Below, in pieces: positions 8,030 to 13,505 of a DNA stretch of 13,505 nucleotides. The notes beneath the pieces were generated by a model, which did not search any database, was not told the DNA's origin, and was given only the letters and a program-made list of their open reading frames with translations. The number at the start of each line of letters is the position of its first letter. The stretch's first letter is position 1. The DNA comes from Promethearchaeota archaeon (lineage in GTDB: Archaea > Asgardarchaeota > Lokiarchaeia > Sigynarchaeales > MK-D1), in NCBI GenBank assembly GCA_016839385.1, contig JAEOUK010000719.1, positions 1 to 13,505 of the forward strand, read 5' to 3'. The position numbers and the translations under genes were made by a program.

Positions 8030-8061
8030 CTTCTATCTTTGTTGATGTAGTTTTCGAAATA

Positions 8062-9495
8062 TTATGGAGCGTTGTACTGGAATGTCCAGTCACCTATTAA
8101 GCCATTGGCGGGATCATCAGCAAGCGTGTTTGTGCTTCCAGAAGTGCATATAAATTCGGCACCCGTCTCATTTGCTGTAACTACTAACCCACCGATATAT
8201 CCATCAGGTAAAAAGGTTTCATTGAAGGTTAGTACTTGAAGTGATTCTCCTTGTCCAAGCGGTGTAGAAGGGTGTTCAACTGGGGTATATCCAAAGTAGG
8301 AGAAATTCAATGTTGTTGCAGTGGTTCCCAATATTTGGCAGTTGATTGCAGTCACCCAACCGAAATAATACTTCATCGCTACCGGAATAGCAACTTGGCT
8401 CGTTCCTGCATCAGTACCGACCCCCAAGTATGAATTCGATTTATTTGAATTAATGGTTTCTGAATTCCCAATAGATGCAAGTAGTGGCATCGGAGGGTCT
8501 GATGTGATGGTTGCACCATACCTACCTGTATCTGGATGGTAAGTTGGCATGTAAAGTTGCTTAGATGGGTTCGCATCGGTTAGGGTAAAAACAGTATTTG
8601 TGTCATTGTCATCATAATCAACGGTTACTTCTGTATCACCACTCCCAATTTTTACGACATTTAGAGCAGATACCCAGCCGTAGAAATTTGTACTAAGATT
8701 GGGCACAAATACGGTTTCGTTTCCATTTGCTTTAGCTTCGAATGTGTTTGTGTACCCTGGGTTTGATGAACTAGCATGAGGTTGGTTTTGGTTGTTCACC
8801 ACGACAATATTTTCTTCAGAGGTCAAAACAGATGATGCAATGCATTGTGTTTCTGATGTGAAACCAGTTGGTACAAGATCTTTCAGAACAAAAGTATGGG
8901 AGGCTTTAGGTGGTATACCTGTTTGGGTTAAGGTACCAACAAGAGCAGTATTGGAACAATTAATCGTCAGGGTAACATCTGCTGGTTCTTCACCAAGGTT
9001 CATCACAGAGATCATACTATACCAGCCATAGTAATTATAGGCTGTTGAAGCTAGATATGTTGTTGTTGAACCTTCCATAAAACCGGTGTAAGCTCCTGTG
9101 AATTGGTACCCTTCTCCACCAATTCCACTTCCCGCAACGTGTGCTACTGCCACAACTTTATCCTCTGCTGTAATGATTGCTGAATACCTCCCTGTTGGAA
9201 CTTCAGATGTTGGTACTTCAGCAATATCAATTACCATCGACTCACCATTATCCAATGTGAATGGATTCGGGATCAGCGTAGTAGATTCGCTATCAAGTTG
9301 TGATGGGGTAATCTGTGTTCCATCTTCAGCGACAAAAGTTACTGTAACTTCTACGTCATCATTTCCAGAGATATTTTGGATGTAGATGGTAGATGTATCA
9401 GTTTCTCCCAATTGTGCTACTGCAGGAACTGTTACAAACAACAAGACAGCTACAACAATTGGAATTAGTTTAAATATTTTTGAATTTTTTTGCAT
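8062..9495 (-). CDS. Secreted four-repeat beta-rich surface protein (aromatic-GW repeats)
   Basis: The 477-residue protein has a Sec signal peptide: basic start MQKNSKIFK, a hydrophobic core and likely cleavage at AVA|Q (A27/Q28). The mature part is four divergent repeats of about 105-115 residues, starting near 35, 146, 261 and 367. Repeats 2-4 open with NYYGWYS (154), NFYGWVS (270) and KYYFGWVT (375). Each then has beta strands, a central P-x-G-[RFY] or GRY-x-A-x-[IV] segment (PTGRYSAII 100-108, GRYGATI 324-330, PDGYIGGLVV 430-439) and an end rich in N, G and S. Cysteines occur only in repeats 2 (C180, C218) and 4 (C386, C450), suggesting one disulfide in each. There is no LPXTG, PEP-CTERM or C-terminal membrane helix. 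AGGAG precedes ATG 9495 at good spacing. Coding G+C is higher than in flanking genes. Similar repeats occur in Chloroflexota exported proteins (from memory); adhesion or surface-coat use is inference. Confidence 0.78.
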   Translation of the reverse strand: MQKNSKIFKLIPIVVAVLLFVTVPAVAQLGETDTSTIYIQNISGNDDVEVTVTFVAEDGTQITPSQLDSESTTLIPNPFTLDNGESMVIDIAEVPTSEVPTGRYSAIITAEDKVVAVAHVAGSGIGGEGYQFTGAYTGFMEGSTTTYLASTAYNYYGWYSMISVMNLGEEPADVTLTINCSNTALVGTLTQTGIPPKASHTFVLKDLVPTGFTSETQCIASSVLTSEENIVVVNNQNQPHASSSNPGYTNTFEAKANGNETVFVPNLSTNFYGWVSALNVVKIGSGDTEVTVDYDDNDTNTVFTLTDANPSKQLYMPTYHPDTGRYGATITSDPPMPLLASIGNSETINSNKSNSYLGVGTDAGTSQVAIPVAMKYYFGWVTAINCQILGTTATTLNFSYFGYTPVEHPSTPLGQGESLQVLTFNETFLPDGYIGGLVVTANETGAEFICTSGSTNTLADDPANGLIGDWTFQYNAP

Positions 9496-9501
9496 GATTC
9501 A

Positions 9502-9506
9502 CTCCT
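9502..9506 (-). promoter_or_regulatory. Strong Shine-Dalgarno of the secreted repeat protein
   Basis: AGGAG on the minus strand, six bases before ATG 9493-9495. It is among the best ribosome sites in the window and fixes the start that yields a full signal peptide. Confidence 0.8.
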
Positions 9507-9558
9507 AATATTATTCAATCTATGGTAATTTTCAGTCTTTTCCCAAGTTACTGGGTAT

Positions 9559-9587
9559 AGAATATCGTTTTTTTTATGGTTGGTCAA
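9559..9587 (-). promoter_or_regulatory. Sigma-70-type promoter of the secreted repeat protein
   Basis: On the minus strand a -35 box TTGACC (9582-9587) and a -10 box TATTCT (9559-9564) are separated by exactly 17 bases, including an eight-base A-tract. Transcription would begin near 9552, leaving a leader of roughly 55 bases before ATG 9495. With the terminator at 7988-8029 this makes the gene an independent single-gene transcription unit. Confidence 0.7.
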
Positions 9588-9656
9588 TAATACTTATGAG
9601 TAATTGGGGAGATTCTACTAGTTTTTCATCCAGTTTCCACTTCGAATATTCTTTCA

Positions 9657-11234
9657 TTAATATATTTTATAGATACAAATAGATTTTTCATCTGGAATTG
9701 GTGTTTTGCAGTAATTCCATTCACTTTCAATGTAATCCAATGGTAAAAATTTAAAGAGAATATCAGCCCAATCTATTACTACATTTATTTCCTCAAGATC
9801 TAGGAACATATCAAGTGTTCCACTTTTTAAATATGGAATAACTCGATGGTCGATCTTCCCATCAAGATTGAAAACATTCTCATGAAAATATCCAACTACA
9901 CCACTTTGAAATGCCCCGATTTTTTCATTTGAAACAAACGATTTCTCAATATACCCGGCTACGACAGATTGGGTATTCGTTGTAAAACCAGTATGCAATG
10001 AAAGAAATGCCCAAACGAAAAATAAAACAACTACGAAAAGAATTCCAAGTTTCTTTATTTTTATTGGAAATTGATTTATTTCTTCAGTAATAACAATTGC
10101 CAGGAACGGTAAGAAAACAACATTCAAAGGACTAAAATACCTGGTATAGAAATGAGTTGATTTAAATCCAAAAATATAGACCAAAATTAAAATCATTATT
10201 GCTATCACCCAATTTTTATACCAGGGATTCTTTTCCAGAATCATCGCTATGTTCGCTTTATTCTGACTTTTACTTATGAGGTAAACGATAACAAAAATAA
10301 ATATCAGTAGTGAAATTAAAGAGAGCAAATCTGCAGGTCTGGAATAAACCCAGGGAATAAGATGACTGATCAAAGACCGTATTGCTTCCCATAGTCTTTT
10401 AAAAATATTTTGATTGTCAATGATTTGAAACTGTGCTATTCCAGAGGAAGGGATTATTCTTCCTGTTACACTATTTACATACAAAAACCAAGGACTTACT
10501 ACTACTATTACCGTCGCGATAGAAAGCAATACCCATTTGACTGATTTTTGGTTTGATAGGAAGGATATTAGGTGGAAAATGATCAAGGGAATCAAAAAAT
10601 CTATTCGAGTTAATATGATAAACCCTGATAGAAGACCAAAAATTACCCCTTGTGCATAGGTAGGTTTATTTTCCATTCCTAGTTCATAGAGAATTAAAAA
10701 CGCGAATAGAATGAGATATAAACCAGTTTCAAGACCATATGCGAATATCCGGAATAAACCGAAATTAAATATTGTGATAGTCGTAGTAATTGCCAACAAC
10801 CATTCTGTTGAGAGTTTCAGGTTTCTTCCTAGATTCTTAGCAATTCGATAAATGAGGAAAGAGAAAATAAGCAAGCTGGTAATTTCATAGAATAATACAA
10901 TTCGAGCAAAAGTCCATTTATCCCCATTAAGTAATAAACAAATTTTTCCTAATAAAGATATAAAAAATGTATTTAGTGGTTGTATACCGCTAGTAGAAAT
11001 ATCATAGTTATAAACAATCCCTTTCCCACTGGCAATATTCCATGCCACTGTCAACATATAATAACCATCCTCACCAAGGGGTTTATCGCTGAGGTAAGGG
11101 AATATTCCACCATGTGTCATCCCATTCGGAAAACCTTCTTGTGAATTTGCAACGAGGATTAAACCGTAGCATAGATATAGTCCAATTAAGATAACGATAG
11201 GAAAGGTGTTTTTTATAGATTTATAATTTGACAT
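9657..11234 (-). CDS. GT-C fold polytopic membrane glycosyltransferase (ArnT/PMT-like)
   Basis: The 525-residue protein is highly hydrophobic, with about ten or more membrane segments, the first at about 11-29. Just after it an extracytoplasmic loop carries GEDGYYMLTVAWNIASGKG (54-72). D56, in an ED pair, sits where GT-C enzymes keep the catalytic aspartate, and YYMLTVAWNIASGKG corresponds to the 'Y-x-x-x-A-x-N-I-A-x-G-x-G' stretch of this group. SGIQPLNTF (82-90) matches the usual 'NGxxPL'. The C-terminal soluble part has GVVGYFHENVFNLDGKIDH, also typical of the family. Such enzymes take a sugar from a polyprenyl-phosphate donor and add it to a lipid, glycan or protein outside the cytoplasmic membrane. 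There is no Shine-Dalgarno before ATG 11234. It follows the flippase gene by 58 bases, suggesting cotranscription. The acceptor is unknown. Confidence 0.82.
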   Translation of the reverse strand: MSNYKSIKNTFPIVILIGLYLCYGLILVANSQEGFPNGMTHGGIFPYLSDKPLGEDGYYMLTVAWNIASGKGIVYNYDISTSGIQPLNTFFISLLGKICLLLNGDKWTFARIVLFYEITSLLIFSFLIYRIAKNLGRNLKLSTEWLLAITTTITIFNFGLFRIFAYGLETGLYLILFAFLILYELGMENKPTYAQGVIFGLLSGFIILTRIDFLIPLIIFHLISFLSNQKSVKWVLLSIATVIVVVSPWFLYVNSVTGRIIPSSGIAQFQIIDNQNIFKRLWEAIRSLISHLIPWVYSRPADLLSLISLLIFIFVIVYLISKSQNKANIAMILEKNPWYKNWVIAIMILILVYIFGFKSTHFYTRYFSPLNVVFLPFLAIVITEEINQFPIKIKKLGILFVVVLFFVWAFLSLHTGFTTNTQSVVAGYIEKSFVSNEKIGAFQSGVVGYFHENVFNLDGKIDHRVIPYLKSGTLDMFLDLEEINVVIDWADILFKFLPLDYIESEWNYCKTPIPDEKSICIYKIY

Positions 11235-11292
11235 TCTATTAAGATTTCATATATAACAAATCTGTGAGAAGTTCTATATGTAAAGAATATGG

Positions 11293-12837
11293 TTATTTAT
11301 TCCAATATTTATATTGGTCACCTAAGCTTCTTTTTATCCTTTTTTTAATTTCAAACATTACCAATGAATCCTCATTTGGAAGTTTGAAGATTGATAATAG
11401 AATAAAATATATAAACATAAAAATTACAAAGTGAACAAATAAATTTATAACAGGTTTTGAGAAATGGATCAAAGAACCTTTCAAAATGAATAAAATCAAT
11501 CCTGAAATAATTCCTGATACTATAGGTTTGAAAAAATTTTTATTAAAGGGATTCATTCGGAATAACAATTTCAGCTGTAATAACCTGAAAATAAATATAA
11601 ATAAATACGAAATCCCACCAGCTATAGATGCTCCTAAAGCGCCAAATTTCTGAGCCAATAATAGGTTCAAAATTATGGATAATATGATAGATACAATTAG
11701 ATTAAATAAATTGATTCTAGTATTTCTAGTCATATTTAAAAATAATGCACCAGGTCCATCAAGGGCAAAAATAGTGAAAGCTATCACCAAGATATTCAAA
11801 ATTGCGGCACTATGCACATATTCTGGATTTAAAAATAATAGGATTTCTGTCGAATCAAGAAAGAAGAACACAGCAAAGGGTAGAGTAAATATCAATCCCC
11901 ACCTCATTACTGCCTTATAGATTATATTTAGTGAGAATATATCATTATTAGAGTAAGTCTCAGCGACTTCCGGTGCTAATCGTACATTAATAGCTTGCGT
12001 AAAAACTGGGAGAAAAAACGTAATTTTTAAACTGATAGAAAATAAACCGACTTGTTCAATTGTCGAGACTGCCCCTAGAATAAAGATTTCAATATTGCTT
12101 TTCATTAAATTTAAGAATGTAATACCAAATAAAGGCCAGGTAAACTCTAGCATTTCCATAAAACTCTTTTTTATATTTAATAATGGTTTATCACCCTTAA
12201 AGTATGGATAGATGTGTTTGATAGAGAGCAGAAATCCAGTAATTGACCCTACTAAAAATGCAATAGATGCGTTTGGACTTGATCTTTCATATACTCTGAA
12301 TAATACGATTAGGCATATCACCCTTGTTAAAGGAATGATTATTTTTTCACAAACAATGACAGGCATTATTTGTTTATATCCTTCTAAAATCCCCATAAGT
12401 AGTCGTGTAAAAGAACCAAATATCACACCTAGTAATAATATCCTCAATATCAGCACAAAACTTATTTCATTATTATAAAATCCAGCAAGAATATCTGACC
12501 CTCCCCAAAAAATTGGTCCAATTATTACTGTGTTTAATAATAAAAAAATTAATGAACTAAAGATTATTTGCCATTGTTTACTTTGATAAACCTTCTGCGA
12601 GTGGGAACTTATGAAATATACGACCGTTCTATCCAAACCAAATATCAATAGGACACCGACCAAGCTAGTTATTGCAACACCAAGGTTGAATAAACCAATC
12701 TGTTCTATGCTTAGATGCCTGATTAGAATAAATTGAAAAATTAGATTCAGACCGATAGAGAATAGTAAACCTACCAGTGAAAATAAACCCCCTTCTGCTA
12801 TTGAACTAAGACTTTTTATTTCTGTTTCGGTGCGCAT
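11293..12837 (-). CDS. Wzx-like oligosaccharide flippase (MOP/MATE-like superfamily)
   Basis: This 514-residue protein has the usual length and about 12-14 membrane segments of polysaccharide exporters. The start is characteristic: a short polar N-terminus, then GGLFSLVGLLFSIGLNLIF (16-34), ILIRHLSIEQIGLFNLGVAI (37-56) and FGLDRTVVYFIS (66-77), matching the 'R-x-L-x-x-x-x-x-G-x-[FY]-x-L' and 'G-[LF]-x-x-[AG/T]' pattern of Wzx proteins. It would flip an undecaprenyl- or similar polyprenyl-diphosphate-linked oligosaccharide from the inner to the outer face of the cytoplasmic membrane. No Shine-Dalgarno is seen. It lies 80 bases after the methyltransferase and 58 before the GT-C gene, in one direction. 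No Wzy-type polymerase is recognised in the window. Base composition is among the most AT-rich here; two sampled 60-base lines held 14 and 15 G+C. Confidence 0.88.
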   Translation of the reverse strand: MRTETEIKSLSSIAEGGLFSLVGLLFSIGLNLIFQFILIRHLSIEQIGLFNLGVAITSLVGVLLIFGLDRTVVYFISSHSQKVYQSKQWQIIFSSLIFLLLNTVIIGPIFWGGSDILAGFYNNEISFVLILRILLLGVIFGSFTRLLMGILEGYKQIMPVIVCEKIIIPLTRVICLIVLFRVYERSSPNASIAFLVGSITGFLLSIKHIYPYFKGDKPLLNIKKSFMEMLEFTWPLFGITFLNLMKSNIEIFILGAVSTIEQVGLFSISLKITFFLPVFTQAINVRLAPEVAETYSNNDIFSLNIIYKAVMRWGLIFTLPFAVFFFLDSTEILLFLNPEYVHSAAILNILVIAFTIFALDGPGALFLNMTRNTRINLFNLIVSIILSIILNLLLAQKFGALGASIAGGISYLFIFIFRLLQLKLLFRMNPFNKNFFKPIVSGIISGLILFILKGSLIHFSKPVINLFVHFVIFMFIYFILLSIFKLPNEDSLVMFEIKKRIKRSLGDQYKYWNK

Positions 12838-12917
12838 GAATTAATAACAGTTTTTGCAGAAAAATAAATTCCACAAAAAGAATATCCCCAAAAATTATGT
12901 GGAAGAAAGGTGATCAA

Positions 12918-13499
12918 TCATTGAAGAATGGGTATTGAGATTTGGTAAAGAACTTGATATGACAGATTCTCAGATATTGGTATATTTTTAGTTTTTCCTC
13001 CTTGAATATATAAATGAAGATCATCATAGAGTAAGCAAGCTTCGGTTCCTATTAGAAAGGGCAGATCGATTAGTGTCCTTTTTAATTCTTCGGATGGGAA
13101 TTCAATACTTAAAAAAACCTGTTTTCCTTTTTCAAATCCAATAATATAAATGGATCCTTCCGCCCAAATTATATCAAAATATTCCTTCTCAAATCTCAGT
13201 GACCTCATATCACAATTCAAAGGATAGATGCGGTTCATTAAATCTGTCTCATAAATCTTCTTCTTCAGGTTTTTCAAATAGTCGTCATGAGTATCTATTG
13301 CATGGATAGCTGACGATGAGATTTGTGCCAAATGAAGCGTTTGCCTGCCCGGACCACACCCAATGTCTAGTATTCTTGGGTGTTCGGGCAGATTGTTCAG
13401 CATTGAAAAGGCTTTCTTTATTGATTCAAAATTACCAGGGCCTTCTCTTGGGTTATTCCGGTGAATATTGAAAAAAAACTGTTCCTGTTTAGAGGCCAC
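12918..13499 (-). CDS. Class I SAM methyltransferase with aberrant C-terminal third (possibly decayed)
   Basis: Residues 1-125 match a UbiE/Methyltransf_11-like subgroup well: FNIHRNNPREGPGNFES (10-26), motif I RILDIGCGPGRQTLHLA (42-58), acidic D69 and FDIIWAEGSIYIIGFEKG (108-125). In that subgroup 'GFEKG' is normally followed by an 'L-x-x-W-x-x-x-LKPGG' segment and about 100 more residues. Here, from residue 126, the sequence is unrelated (KQVFLSIEFPSEELKRT...) and ends at 193. The other two frames hit stops within a few codons after this point, so a simple frameshift does not restore the family. A deletion joining two coding pieces, or a divergent variant, is more likely. Loss of the second half of the Rossmann sheet would probably abolish activity. 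The start is GTG 13499; the frame stays open to the window edge, so the true start may lie upstream, outside the window. Confidence 0.65.
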   Translation of the reverse strand: MASKQEQFFFNIHRNNPREGPGNFESIKKAFSMLNNLPEHPRILDIGCGPGRQTLHLAQISSSAIHAIDTHDDYLKNLKKKIYETDLMNRIYPLNCDMRSLRFEKEYFDIIWAEGSIYIIGFEKGKQVFLSIEFPSEELKRTLIDLPFLIGTEACLLYDDLHLYIQGGKTKNIPISENLSYQVLYQISIPILQ

Positions 13500-13505
13500 G
13501 ATGTA

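Larger units (their letters stand above)
7760..8061. other. 302-base intergenic region between the secreted repeat protein and the lipoprotein
   Basis: This AT-rich gap contains, on the minus strand, the terminator of the repeat-protein gene (7988-8029), then about 150 bases with no recognisable gene, then a possible extended -10 element (7828-7836) and the lipoprotein Shine-Dalgarno (7767-7771). I see no tRNA or conserved RNA fold in the rest. A plus-strand TTGACC at 7899 has no good -10 partner and points antisense into the repeat gene. Confidence 0.6.

Noticed and set aside
8792..9385. Plus-strand open frames opposite the secreted repeat gene (8792-9031, 9098-9385)
   Set aside because: They are antisense to a gene with signal peptide, repeats, promoter and terminator; their translations show no domain and no ribosome site.
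12869..12904. Inverted repeat TTCCACA ... TGTGGAA between the flippase and the right-hand methyltransferase
   Set aside because: Only a seven-base stem with a 22-base loop and no T-run after it; likely chance in AT-rich DNA and not strong enough for a terminator or operator.

Overview
The window is AT-rich bacterial DNA devoted almost entirely to a cell-surface glycan cluster. It holds four glycosyltransferase genes or domains in the left half, plus a membrane GT-C enzyme, a Wzx-type flippase and two SAM methyltransferases. These sit with three non-enzymatic proteins: a beta-propeller-like protein, a lipoprotein and a secreted repeat protein. The host cannot be fixed from sequence alone. The style of the glycosyltransferases, the dolichyl-phosphate-mannose-synthase-like GT2 tail at the left edge and the secreted protein with repeated aromatic-GW motifs recall Chloroflexota (Anaerolineae-like) genomes, but this is a tentative inference.

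Layout. At 2-127 (+) is the C-terminus of a GT2 enzyme, visibly more GC-rich than what follows. From 290 to 4895 (+) run two GT4-type glycosyltransferases and a two-domain protein that joins an FAD/NAD-binding amine-oxidase-like domain to a GT2 domain. All remaining genes lie on the minus strand. Read in their own direction from the right edge they are: a class I methyltransferase with an abnormal C-terminal third (13499-12918), a Wzx-like flippase (12837-11293), a GT-C family membrane glycosyltransferase (11234-9657), a secreted four-repeat protein with its own promoter and terminator (9495-8062), a lipoprotein (7759-7244), a beta-propeller-like protein (7146-6100) and a Cys4-containing methyltransferase (6029-5076). 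The plus and minus blocks converge at 4896-5075.

How the genes may work together (inference). The GT4 and GT2 enzymes would build a lipid-linked oligosaccharide on the cytoplasmic face. The methyltransferases and the FAD domain could modify sugars, the flippase would export the product, and the GT-C enzyme would transfer a sugar from a polyprenyl-phosphate donor outside the membrane. The secreted repeat protein and the lipoprotein are candidate surface partners. Both have strong Shine-Dalgarno sites, while most of the glycan genes have weak or none, and the repeat protein gene is clearly richer in GC than its neighbours. The transcription and history of the two groups therefore probably differ.

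No tRNA, rRNA, CRISPR array, transposase or integrase was found. The most notable items are the FAD-oxidoreductase/GT2 fusion, the four-repeat secreted protein with a clean promoter and terminator, the chimera-like methyltransferase and the composition steps along the window.
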